A program made the translations under genes and the position numbers. A DNA stretch of 59,737 nucleotides from NCBI RefSeq assembly GCF_016908935.1, contig NZ_JAFBEV010000019.1, positions 1 through 59,737 on the forward strand. The letters run 5' to 3'. A model generated the notes under the pieces. That model made no database searches. It was not told the DNA's origin and saw only the letters and a list, made by a program, of their open reading frames with translations. Within the stretch, counting starts at the first letter, position 1. Every line of letters starts with the position of its first letter. Below are positions 52,352 to 59,618 of the stretch, piece by piece. Origin of the DNA: Sporolactobacillus spathodeae (GTDB lineage: Bacteria; Bacillota; Bacilli; Bacillales; Sporolactobacillaceae).

Positions 52352-52531
52352 ATGCGATCAGGGGATGTCATAGTAATTATTTATCAAGCGAAAGATGGTC
52401 AATTTTCGAAGCGGCGTGTCAGGATCATAAGTGTAGGCACGGCCTATATTAAAGCATATTGTTACACGCGGCGACAAGTACGGACATTTACTATTGATCG
52501 TATCTATTCCAGCCAAAGAGTCGTCGCTTAA
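52352..52531 (+). CDS. Small WYL-domain-like protein
   Basis: A 59-residue protein. The stretch YIKAYCYTRRQVRTFTIDRI fits the core of a WYL domain (A-Y-C-x2-R-x3-R-x-F-x2-D-R-I), a Sm-like beta barrel that binds nucleic acids or ligands in many regulators; no helix-turn-helix is attached. AGGTGA precedes the ATG by 6 bases, and a strong promoter with a LexA-like box lies upstream. Stand-alone short WYL proteins occur in Bacilli without a known role. A role in the DNA-damage response is inference from the box alone. Confidence 0.7.
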   Translation: MRSGDVIVIIYQAKDGQFSKRRVRIISVGTAYIKAYCYTRRQVRTFTIDRIYSSQRVVA

Positions 52532-52609
52532 GCGTGTTTTCACCTATGAATATCCGCAGTTGAAAGGGAAAGAATAGAAAGAATAAATCTGATCAAAAAG
52601 GATGATACG

Positions 52610-53116
52610 GTGATTTACATCTATAACGATTTTGGCGGGACGCACACGACGGCACTCGCTGCAGCTTATCATCTAAAAAAAATATCTGGAAGCCAGAAGT
52701 TGACGAAAGCAGAGATTTTATCTGTACCTTATTTTAATAAGCTCAATGCGTCGGATATGGGGAAATTTATCTTTCATGGGCAGGATGACGACGGAAATTC
52801 AGTGTACACAGTTGGTCGCGGCGCATCGAAACATCTGCTTCCGGCGATCGTTAATTTAAGTATTCTGCTTCAGAAGAAATACAACGGATCGGAGAAAATC
52901 ATTTTCTCGAACACATCGCCGACCGTTCCGTTTTCAATGACGATCGGCGGCTTGTTTTCTCGGTGGATGAAGATAGATTTCATTGGCGTCCCCTTGCTTG
53001 TTGCTGGAGCGAAGCAGTGCTATCCGGACATTGTCCGGCTTGTGAACGACACGAAAGAACGGGCGAAAACTGCGGTTGAGAAAGTCACGGTCTTAGAGAA
53101 TCAAGCATTTAAATAA
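52610..53116 (+). CDS. DUF3189 family protein
   Basis: A 168-residue protein I recognise as DUF3189, common in spore-forming Firmicutes. Hallmarks are the start IYIYNDFGGTHTTALAAAYHL, the VGRGASK motif and IDFIGVPLLVAGAKQ. The function is unknown. The start is GTG at 52610 behind AAAAAGGATGAT. It sits 78 bases after the WYL-type gene in the same direction; a weak TTGAAA-N17-ATAAAT lies between. It is not part of the B. subtilis gene order here. Confidence 0.8.
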   Translation: MIYIYNDFGGTHTTALAAAYHLKKISGSQKLTKAEILSVPYFNKLNASDMGKFIFHGQDDDGNSVYTVGRGASKHLLPAIVNLSILLQKKYNGSEKIIFSNTSPTVPFSMTIGGLFSRWMKIDFIGVPLLVAGAKQCYPDIVRLVNDTKERAKTAVEKVTVLENQAFK

Positions 53117-53393
53117 CGAGTGGCAGTCAAAAAAGTGTTCTGCCGAAAAAGGCTGGTTTTAATCTGTGTCGTGCTGATGGAAATACCACTGAAGAAACGA
53201 TTCTACCCAACCCACCTGAGACAGCATCAGGTCCGTTGCGCAGACGCCGAAATGACTGGAATGCCCGGTTCTTTTGATTGCCAGGACTTTTTACAACACG
53301 GTTCCGAAGGCGTTCACTATAATGGGAATGAAGGTCAAAAGAAGCACATTATCTGTGTTCCGGGCCAAATTTATATCTTGGAGGGGCTTGAGA
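53117..53393. other. Intergenic stretch before the quinone oxidoreductase gene
   Basis: 277 bases without a supportable gene. An open frame at 53120-53416 has no ribosome binding site and unlikely composition. A TATAAT at about 53318 lacks a good -35 partner. No terminator is visible. Confidence 0.4.
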
Positions 53394-54377
53394 GTGAAAG
53401 CAGTGATTGTGTCTAAGTTTGGCGATCCGTCGGTACTTAACTGTACAGATCTGAAAATTCCGAAGATTGGTGCGGAACAGGTGCTGATCCGCGTCGTTGC
53501 CACAAGTGTGAATTTCGCAGATATTATGTCGCGTCAGGGAAGATATCATTCCGGCAGTAAACCGCCTTTTATACCCGGACTTGACGCAGCTGGAATTATT
53601 GAAGAAACAGGTGCCGACGTACACGATCTGCACGTCGGTCAGCATGTCATCGCGCTTCTGAAGCATGGGTCCTATTCAGAGTATGTGGCTTCCGATGAGA
53701 ATCTAACTTTTCCGATTCCGGATTCAGTGGATTTTGAGACCGCCGCCGCTTGCCCGACAGTGGCCTTCACTTCATATAAATTGCTTGCCGATGTGGCCCG
53801 TGTTCACCCGGGTGAAACGGTGCTGATTCATGCGGCAGCCGGCGGTATCGGTACAACGGCAGTACAATTGGCACGGCTGTTCGGCGCGGACAAAGTCATC
53901 GGCACTGTCGGCAGCGACCGGAAAAAGCCGATTGCAGAACAGGCAGGAGCCGATGCGGTGATCAACTATCAGACTGAAGACTTTGCATCAGAAGTCAATC
54001 GGCTGACCGGCGGTAAGGGTGCCGATGTGATTCTTGATTCGCTGTCCGGAGAGATTGCCGAGAAAAGTCTGACCTGTCTTGCCCTATACGGCAGGCTTGT
54101 TAATTTCGGCAGTGCCGGCGGAGATACAGGTCGTTTTAAGACGACAGACCTGCATTCCAGTTGCCGTGCTGTCCTTGGCTTCAGTCTCGGAACAACGATC
54201 AGAAATCGGCCTGATCTCCTGACCGATGCGGCAAAACAGCTCTCAGCGTTTCTGAAGGACGGCCGGCTGAAAATGAAGATTGGCCGGCACTATCCCCTGA
54301 AAGAAGCCGCAAAGGCGCAGGAGTGGATGGAAAGCAGACAGAGTACGGGGAAAATCCTGCTGGATGTCGCAGACTGA
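53394..54377 (+). CDS. Zinc-independent quinone oxidoreductase (MDR family)
   Basis: A 327-residue medium-chain dehydrogenase/reductase of the QOR type, which reduces quinones or enones with NADPH. The N-terminal GroES-like domain includes TSVNFADIMSRQGRYH and PGLDAAGIIEETG; the Rossmann fold has HAAAGGIGTTAVQLARLFGA; the zinc ligands of alcohol dehydrogenases are absent. GTG start at 53394 after TTGGAGGGG; the open frame extends 40 codons upstream without support. Not in this place in B. subtilis; the substrate is unknown. Confidence 0.9.
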   Translation: MKAVIVSKFGDPSVLNCTDLKIPKIGAEQVLIRVVATSVNFADIMSRQGRYHSGSKPPFIPGLDAAGIIEETGADVHDLHVGQHVIALLKHGSYSEYVASDENLTFPIPDSVDFETAAACPTVAFTSYKLLADVARVHPGETVLIHAAAGGIGTTAVQLARLFGADKVIGTVGSDRKKPIAEQAGADAVINYQTEDFASEVNRLTGGKGADVILDSLSGEIAEKSLTCLALYGRLVNFGSAGGDTGRFKTTDLHSSCRAVLGFSLGTTIRNRPDLLTDAAKQLSAFLKDGRLKMKIGRHYPLKEAAKAQEWMESRQSTGKILLDVAD

Positions 54378-54497
54378 AGACCCGCGCCCATGGCATACAC
54401 CGTGGTCTTGGCCATTTCAGAAGACTCAGTTTTAATGGATTCACTAACGAAGAGGCGTGCTTACTGATGATTAGCCGGTTAGGCATGGATGAACGAT

Positions 54498-54734
54498 TCA
54501 ATAGTCCGTGCGAGCATCATTCATTTGAAAACGATGATCCGAGTGAATCTTTGAAAAGCGCGACTGCATTTTTGTCTTGATGTGTGCAAGCAGGATCAAT
54601 CCAACAAAACCCACAAAAAGCTTTCCGTCTAAAGTAGCTTCTGATGAAACTAGCATGCGACGCAAGTTCGTCCGCATTTTTATGTCCCCAAAACAATTTT
54701 CAATGGGGTCTTTCCCCCGATAGATTTTCAGTCC
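54498..54734 (-). pseudogene. Transposase fragment, IS4 superfamily (IS1634-like)
   Basis: On the minus strand a 78-codon frame reads LKIYRGKDPIENCFGDIK, then RRMLVSSEATLDGKLFV and a hydrophobic helix, and stops at 54498. It matches the C-terminal catalytic part of IS1634-type transposases: Y-x2-K-x3-E-x6-K is the IS4 signature with Arg replaced by Lys. A stop codon stands just before it and the rest of the gene is gone, so this is a dead remnant. No inverted repeats or target duplication could be made out. Confidence 0.8.
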
Positions 54735-54948
54735 TTAAATGGAAGCTCAAGGAGAACAACTGGAAACATTGTGCATCCACTTGCTGTCACAAATGCCTCA
54801 AAACGGTTGCTACTCGTCCCTTCTGTAACAAAAGGCGGCACTTCTTTTTCCATTCGAAGCACAAGCAACCAGTATCAGAAAACAAAAGTCAAAAAGGTGC
54901 GTCACCGTTTTCGCATCAGTCATCACAATTTGAAAAAATAAACAGTAT
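54735..54948. other. Unassigned sequence next to the transposase fragment
   Basis: No credible gene on either strand. Open frames at 54644-54967 (plus) and 54810-55385 (minus) lack start signals and recognisable sequence. It may hold further decayed insertion-element DNA. Confidence 0.3.
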
Positions 54949-54987
54949 GCCTCAGCAATCGATGTAATCGACCTTGAGGCTTTTTTT
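54949..54987 (+). terminator. Terminator downstream of the oxidoreductase region
   Basis: GCCTCA (54949-54954) and TGAGGC (54975-54980) with an inner ATCGAT/ATCGA pairing, followed by seven T. It may be the original terminator of the quinone oxidoreductase gene, now 570 bases away after insertion of the transposase DNA. Confidence 0.75.
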
Positions 54988-54992
54988 ATTGC

Positions 54993-55130
54993 AGTAAAAA
55001 CGCTCTGGTGCCCCGGCAAGTAAATAAATGGAACGCAAGGACAAGACGAGTCCAGTTTTTCATGAAAAATGGCGCGATGGCCGCGGCAAGCGAGCAGCCA
55101 GGGCTGAATTAAAAAAAGCAAATTTTCTCT
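54993..55130 (+). repeat. Dispersed intergenic repeat, copy F (diverged)
   Basis: Contains ACGCTCTGGTGCCCCGGCAAG, GGCGCGATGG and the core CCGCGGCAAGCGAGCAGCC (55081-55099), then a decayed tail AATTAAAAAAAGCAAATTTTCTCT without a hairpin. Lies upstream of ybaK. Confidence 0.55.
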
Positions 55131-55277
55131 AATGTTGACTCTGTTGGGTAGCAAGTCAAAAGCAACGCGCAAGTCTATTTTTTGCGTTGGGCACGTTTCT
55201 ATACCGTCATGGAAAAACATGTTATGATTGAACCTTTTACATTTGAAAAACCTAAAAGAGAAAAAGGAGGAGCAAAA

Positions 55278-55718
55278 ATGGCAGTGATTACAAACTTTCA
55301 GCAGCGAAAGTACAATAAACAGCTTGATTTTGAACGCCAGGCGCTTCGTGAACTCTCTTTTGACAAAATTGAAATGACGATTCACAGAAATTTTGATGAC
55401 TACCTGGCCCGCATACCTTCCTCAGGGCAAACGGCTCTTGACATGTCAGCAGAGTATGCGCTTGAAGCTTATTTGCTTGGCTGCTCGATGGCAAGATTCG
55501 GCTTCTATGGAGAAGATAAATCCGTGGTCCGCCAACGAAGCCAGCGCTCAATGACGCTGCTTCAGCATGATTTTTATGAATTTTGGCGGTTCTGGTCGGC
55601 CGATGATCCATCAATGACGGGCTTGGAAGAGACGTGCGGGGTCTATCTGAACTTTTGGTGGGAAGACGGCTACGAAACGGCACTGAAACGCTGGCGACTG
55701 AAATTACAGAAACACTGA
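55278..55718 (+). CDS. ybaK: YbaK, DUF2521 family protein
   Basis: A 146-residue protein resembling B. subtilis YbaK (DUF2521), whose gene also precedes cwlD. Recognisable parts are the N-terminal QLDFERQALRELSFDKI, the YALEAYLLGCSMARFGFYGED segment and the tryptophan-rich end NFWWEDGYETALKRWRL. The function is unknown. The ATG at 55278 follows AAAAAGGAGGAGCAAAA. A TGT-TATGAT extended -10 lies about 60 bases upstream. Confidence 0.8.
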   Translation: MAVITNFQQRKYNKQLDFERQALRELSFDKIEMTIHRNFDDYLARIPSSGQTALDMSAEYALEAYLLGCSMARFGFYGEDKSVVRQRSQRSMTLLQHDFYEFWRFWSADDPSMTGLEETCGVYLNFWWEDGYETALKRWRLKLQKH

Positions 55719-55788
55719 TTCAGGCATAAAAAGGTATCCTGTCCATATACATGTTCAAGAGACAGGCTTGAGCATGGAGGGGAAGGCA

Positions 55789-56499
55789 ATGCGGCGGAAA
55801 TGGCTAATTATTGGGTCAATCGTGCTTACACTCGTAATTATCCTTGCAGGAATAAAAGGAATTGTCGGGAGACATACAGGAAAAAATTGGAATATGCCGC
55901 TTGCTGGACGGGTCATTGTTGTTGATGCGGGGCATGGAGGGATTGATGGCGGCGCGGTCGGCGGCGATGCCATTGAAAAGAAAATCACTTTGAAGATCGC
56001 ACGCGATTTGCGCGACTACCTTCAAGAAACGGGGGCGATTGTCATCATGACACGCGACAGTGATGACGACCTCTCTGATGATGATTACATCGGCAGACAC
56101 AAGACGCAAGATTTACTCAGAAGGGCCGATATTATAAAGAAAAATCACCCGGATGCTTTTATCAGTATCCATCTCAATGCGATCCCGAACAGTCGCTGGC
56201 GCGGTGCCCAAACATTTTTTTATCCAAATTCGGGAAAGAACGAGCGACTAGCCATGCTAATTCAGGATTCGATCCAAAAGAACCTCAGCAACACGAACAG
56301 ACAGGCCAAAGCGATTGGCTTTGTTTATTTGCTTAAGAAAGCGTCACCGCCAGCCGCCCTGGTCGAAGTCGGCTTCCTATCCAACCCGACTGAGCGTTCG
56401 CTGCTCGTCCAAAGAAATTATCAACGATCAGCAGCTGCATCTATCAGTCAAGGGATCATGCGTTATTTCACCAAAGAAGAAGTCAAGACAAGCAAATAA
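55789..56499 (+). CDS. cwlD: CwlD, N-acetylmuramoyl-L-alanine amidase
   Basis: A 236-residue enzyme that, with PdaA, makes the muramic lactam of spore cortex needed for germination. One N-terminal membrane anchor (about residues 5-24), then an Amidase_3 domain with the zinc ligand region VVDAGHGGIDGGAVGGD, SIHLNAIPN and the catalytic Glu of VEVGFLSNPTE. The ATG at 55789 follows GGAGGGGAAGGCA. A GCATAAA with CATATACA spaced roughly as a sigma-E promoter lies near 55722-55755. Confidence 0.92.
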   Translation: MRRKWLIIGSIVLTLVIILAGIKGIVGRHTGKNWNMPLAGRVIVVDAGHGGIDGGAVGGDAIEKKITLKIARDLRDYLQETGAIVIMTRDSDDDLSDDDYIGRHKTQDLLRRADIIKKNHPDAFISIHLNAIPNSRWRGAQTFFYPNSGKNERLAMLIQDSIQKNLSNTNRQAKAIGFVYLLKKASPPAALVEVGFLSNPTERSLLVQRNYQRSAAASISQGIMRYFTKEEVKTSK

Positions 56500-56510
56500 C
56501 GGAGAGACTT

Positions 56511-56541
56511 TTGACCCTATTTTCAACCCTTTTTGTTATAC
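56511..56541 (+). promoter_or_regulatory. Promoter of salA
   Basis: TTGACC (56511-56516), 19-base spacer, TATACT (56536-56541) with an extended -10 TGT. The long spacer is offset by the TGn motif. Confidence 0.6.
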
Positions 56542-56631
56542 TTAAAGGCAGAGAGGGCTACCGGGCGAAGTGGGGTTGATTTGCCCAGCCTGCAGCATAA
56601 AAACCAGCTGTGACGGGAGAGACGGATCCAA

Positions 56632-57678
56632 ATGCTTAAAAAAGAACAAGTGATCGATGTTTTGAAAACGGTCCAAGATCCATTTTTACATAAGAATCTA
56701 GTTGAAACGAATGCGTTGCGGGATTTAACCATCAAAGAGGATTTAATCAGTTTGAAAGTTGCGCTGTCAAAGCCGGATCATGTGAAACAAATGCAGATTC
56801 AGGTGGAGGTTTCGAATAAATTAAAGCAGGCGGGCGCTCCGTCAGTTGGTATGCGTTTTGATCAGTTGACAGACAAGGAAGTTGAGCAGCTCGGCGGTTT
56901 TCCCGAAAAGCAGACAGATGATTTGCTCAGCCCGGAAAGCAAAACGCAATTTATTGCGATTGCTAGTGGAAAAGGCGGTGTCGGCAAGTCGACCGTATCT
57001 GTTAACCTTGCTGTGGCCTTGGCGCGAAAAGGCAAAAAAGTCGGTCTGCTTGATGCAGATATCTACGGATTCAGCGTTCCTGATATGATGGGCATTGAAA
57101 ACCGTCCTGAAGTGCAGGGCGATAAAATTGTTCCTGTTGAACGCTTCGGTGTCAAAGTTATTTCGATGGGCTTTTTTGTAGAAAATAATAATCCGGTCAT
57201 TTGGCGCGGCCCGATGCTCGGTAAAATGCTAAACAACTTTTTCAGTGATGTCGACTGGGGCGAACTTGATTTTCTTCTCCTCGACTTGCCTCCGGGTACG
57301 GGCGATATTGCCATGGATGTGCACAGCAAACTGCCACACTCCAAAGAAATTATTGTGACAACGCCGCATCCGACGGCCGCTTTTGTCGCTGCTCGCGCCG
57401 GCGCGATGGCAGTGAAGACCGAGCATGATTTACTCGGCGTTGTAGAGAATATGGCTTATTTCGAAAGTAGCAAAACCGGGGAAAAAGAATATGTCTTCGG
57501 TCGTGGCGGCGGCGATAAGCTGAGCGAACTGCTAAAGACCGATCTTTTGGGACGCGTACCGCTTCGCCAGCCAGACAGTCGCGAAGAAAACTTTGCGCCA
57601 GGTGTCTATTTCGAAGGTGACACCATTGCCGCCATTTATGATCAGATTGCGGATCAGGTAATCGCCAAGCTTGACTAA
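56632..57678 (+). CDS. salA: Mrp/SalA family P-loop ATPase
   Basis: A 348-residue protein with an N-terminal MIP18-like domain (about 1-95) and a deviant Walker A GKGGVGKSTVSVNLA, plus DADIYGFSVPDMMG and DLPPGTGD. The family binds and transfers iron-sulfur clusters; in B. subtilis SalA also relieves repression of exoprotease genes. The CxxC of cluster-carrying Mrp proteins (CPxC) is not visible (ENMAYFES takes that place), which favours the SalA-like reading. Same position as in B. subtilis. Confidence 0.9.
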   Translation: MLKKEQVIDVLKTVQDPFLHKNLVETNALRDLTIKEDLISLKVALSKPDHVKQMQIQVEVSNKLKQAGAPSVGMRFDQLTDKEVEQLGGFPEKQTDDLLSPESKTQFIAIASGKGGVGKSTVSVNLAVALARKGKKVGLLDADIYGFSVPDMMGIENRPEVQGDKIVPVERFGVKVISMGFFVENNNPVIWRGPMLGKMLNNFFSDVDWGELDFLLLDLPPGTGDIAMDVHSKLPHSKEIIVTTPHPTAAFVAARAGAMAVKTEHDLLGVVENMAYFESSKTGEKEYVFGRGGGDKLSELLKTDLLGRVPLRQPDSREENFAPGVYFEGDTIAAIYDQIADQVIAKLD

Positions 57679-57704
57679 GGCTAGTTTATTTGAGAATAGT
57701 TTGA

Positions 57705-57745
57705 GGGAGGAGCTTTCACCACTTGCGGGGGAGCTCCTCCCTTTT
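57705..57745 (+). terminator. Terminator after salA
   Basis: GGGAGGAGCT (57705-57714) and AGCTCCTCCC (57732-57741) form a perfect 10-bp stem, followed by TTTT. Confidence 0.9.
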
Positions 57746-57752
57746 GTTAAGT

Positions 57753-57917
57753 GATTAGAAAGTACAAGGTTTTTCGCACAAAAATGCAGCGAGGTGCGCT
57801 AGCGCCTTGCGGCAAAAGCGAGCAGCCACAGCGCAATTGTTAAAAAAGGACCTGGCTATGCCAAGTTTTTCTGATTAGCAAAGAAAGTATATAATTTCGC
57901 GCGATAAATGCAGCAAC
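57753..57917 (+). repeat. Dispersed intergenic repeat, copies G1 and G2 in tandem
   Basis: G1 (57753-57872): head TTAGAAAGTACAAGG, GCACAAAAATGCAGCG, GCGCCTTGCGGCAAAAGCGAGCAGCC, ACAGCGCAATTGTT and tail CCTGGctatgCCAAGTTTTTCT. G2 (57879-57917): a second head, AAAGAAAGTATATAATTTCG and ATAAATGCAGCAACC, cut short. The GCGCAATTGTTAAAAAA block is the same as in copy A, 57 kb away. Confidence 0.7.
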
Positions 57918-57946
57918 CATTTAAGGGATGATTAGTGTAGGTATTC

Positions 57947-57976
57947 TGCATAAAAATTGGAAAAATCCGCATAGTA
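57947..57976 (+). promoter_or_regulatory. Candidate sigma-G promoter of gerD
   Basis: TGCATA (57947-57952), 17-base spacer, CATAGTA (57970-57976), close to the sigma-G pattern GnATR-N17/18-CATnnTA. gerD is forespore-expressed in B. subtilis. Confidence 0.5.
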
Positions 57977-58010
57977 ACCCAATGAACCTTACGTTCGAGG
58001 AGGCAAACTC

Positions 58011-58565
58011 ATGAAAAGAGCGATCGCTCTGATTCTCCTTCTTTCCGCGTCTGTTCTATTGGTCAGCTGCGGCGGCAGCAACAACTCGGCGAACCCCTCT
58101 TATCAGGAGAATAAGAAGATGGTGCTCGATATGCTGAAAACAGATGACGGCAAGAAGACAGTAAAGGAGTTGTTGGAAGATAAAGAAATGCGGACTGCCT
58201 TTGTCTTTGACGAACCGGTGATAAAGAAAACGATATTAGACACTTTTCATTCAGAGCAAGGCAAGAAACTTTGGTCTGAACTCATCCAGGATCCTGGTTT
58301 TGCTGACAAACTTGCAAAGACCATGCAGCAAGAGAACGAGCAATTGCTAAAAAAAATGATGAAAGATCCTGATTACCAAGGAATGATGATGGATGTGCTG
58401 AAGGCACCGCAAATGCAGCAAGAATATTTAAGTCTGCTTCGTACCAAATCTTTTCGTGAACAGATTAAGCGAGACATGCAGGAGATGATTGCAAGTCCTG
58501 CTTTTAAAAAAGTAGTGACCGATACGATTCAGGAAATTATGAAAAAGCAATCGGAAAAACAATAA
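58011..58565 (+). CDS. gerD: GerD, spore germination lipoprotein
   Basis: A 184-residue lipoprotein that clusters nutrient germinant receptors in the spore inner membrane. Signal peptide with lipobox LVSC (Cys20), a glycine/asparagine-rich linker and a helical rod (about 35-180) with repeated KK..DP.F and LL..M patterns typical of the GerD trimer. CGAGGAGG precedes the ATG. Convergent with pdaB, with only 6 bases between the stops and no terminator visible there. Confidence 0.92.
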   Translation: MKRAIALILLLSASVLLVSCGGSNNSANPSYQENKKMVLDMLKTDDGKKTVKELLEDKEMRTAFVFDEPVIKKTILDTFHSEQGKKLWSELIQDPGFADKLAKTMQQENEQLLKKMMKDPDYQGMMMDVLKAPQMQQEYLSLLRTKSFREQIKRDMQEMIASPAFKKVVTDTIQEIMKKQSEKQ

Positions 58566-58571
58566 TCGAAC

Positions 58572-59324
58572 TCACTGGAATAAATGATGACGGGATTTTG
58601 CATCGGCAATCAGCGTCTTTACAGTAACAAAATGGTAGCCTCGGCGCTGCATTTCACGGATAATCAGCGGGAGGGCCCGATAGGTTTGCTTGGCAGAATC
58701 AGATGCGTGCAAACGTATGATATCGCCTTTGCCTGCGCTTTCAAGCACGCGTGCGGCAATCACTTTGTAACCTGGGTTGGTATCATCTTGTGGATTTACA
58801 CTCCAAAGCACCATTTGTAACTGCAGATTAGACACTGTCTGTAAATTGGATTCATTCACGCGGGCATAAGGCGGTCGCACCATTTGCGGTCGTGCACCGC
58901 TTGCCTTATAAATGGCTTCCTGAGCCAAAAGCATGTCCCTGCGCACATCCGCCGCGTTCATTTGCGTATAATCTTCGTGACGCATGCCGTGCGATTCAAT
59001 TTCATTGCCATCGCGTAAGGCGTGTTGCACAACATCAGGATGTCGTTCCGCCCATTCACCAGAGAAAAAGAATGTGGCGGGAACATGGGCTTTCTTTAAT
59101 TCAGGAAGAATCATGTTTATCTGCTGCGTGCCCCAGTTGCTGTCAAACGTTAGTGCCAGCTGTTTCTGGTCCGTTTCAATGCGCGATAAGGCGCCGGTCT
59201 CCTTTATTGGTGTGAATACACTTGTATCTTGCTGCTCGACAAAAAGAATCAATGCGGCAAAAAAAGCGGCAAGTATGATGAAAAGTATACTTTTCAGCCG
59301 TCTTCCATTAATAATCCAAAGCAT
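58572..59324 (-). CDS. pdaB: PdaB, sporulation polysaccharide deacetylase
   Basis: A 250-residue NodB-type deacetylase needed in B. subtilis to keep spore cortex intact. One N-terminal membrane anchor (about 10-30). NodB motifs: LTFDSNWG (the second Asp of TFDD is Ser, as is usual for PdaB-like proteins), ESHGMRHEDY for the metal histidines, and RPPYARVN. The ATG at 59324 is 6 bases after GGAGGG; a second ATG lies one codon upstream. kbaA, between gerD and pdaB in B. subtilis, is missing. Confidence 0.93.
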   Translation of the reverse strand: MLWIINGRRLKSILFIILAAFFAALILFVEQQDTSVFTPIKETGALSRIETDQKQLALTFDSNWGTQQINMILPELKKAHVPATFFFSGEWAERHPDVVQHALRDGNEIESHGMRHEDYTQMNAADVRRDMLLAQEAIYKASGARPQMVRPPYARVNESNLQTVSNLQLQMVLWSVNPQDDTNPGYKVIAARVLESAGKGDIIRLHASDSAKQTYRALPLIIREMQRRGYHFVTVKTLIADAKSRHHLFQ

Positions 59325-59359
59325 CATTTGCCCTCCACCTCGCACAATATGTTTGTACC

Positions 59360-59388
59360 ATTGTATGGACAGTCCCTTGTCATTATGC
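59360..59388 (-). promoter_or_regulatory. Sigma-E-like promoter of pdaB
   Basis: On the minus strand, GCATAAT (59388-59382), 14-base spacer, CATACAAT (59367-59360). The -10 matches the sigma-E consensus CATACAnT and the spacing is right for mother-cell expression. Confidence 0.6.
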
Positions 59389-59447
59389 GAAGTTGCCATC
59401 GCTAGCTGAAGAAAATCAGCACTGATTGGTTTGCGATAAAAAAACAG

Positions 59448-59475
59448 TTGACAAGGCATGAAATGATGGTAAAAT
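59448..59475 (+). promoter_or_regulatory. rrn promoter P1
   Basis: TTGACA (59448-59453), 16-base spacer, TAAAAT (59470-59475). First of three tandem promoters for the rRNA operon that begins beyond the window. Confidence 0.75.
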
Positions 59476-59524
59476 AAACAACGTTGTCGCAAATTTTGAA
59501 CACTCTTGACGTTGAAAAAAAGAG

Positions 59525-59553
59525 TTGACAGAATGAGCATGACAAGGTAAGAT
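59525..59553 (+). promoter_or_regulatory. rrn promoter P2
   Basis: TTGACA (59525-59530), 17-base spacer, TAAGAT (59548-59553). Confidence 0.8.
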
Positions 59554-59589
59554 ATATCAAGTCGTCCGATAGACGATGAAAAAAAGATG

Positions 59590-59618
59590 TTGACATCTTG
59601 AAATCAGCGTGGTAAGAT
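59590..59618 (+). promoter_or_regulatory. rrn promoter P3
   Basis: TTGACA (59590-59595), 17-base spacer, TAAGAT (59613-59618), same -10 as P2; P2 and P3 are 65 bases apart. Confidence 0.8.

Noticed and set aside
53120-53416. 98-codon open frame after the DUF3189 gene
   Set aside because: No ribosome binding site, mixed composition, and it runs into the start of the oxidoreductase gene in another frame.
54323-54580. 85-codon plus-strand frame across the oxidoreductase end
   Set aside because: It overlaps the end of the oxidoreductase gene and the antisense side of the transposase fragment; no start signal.
54644-54967. 107-codon plus-strand frame rich in Cys, Lys and His
   Set aside because: It is partly the complement of the transposase fragment and ends in a terminator stem.
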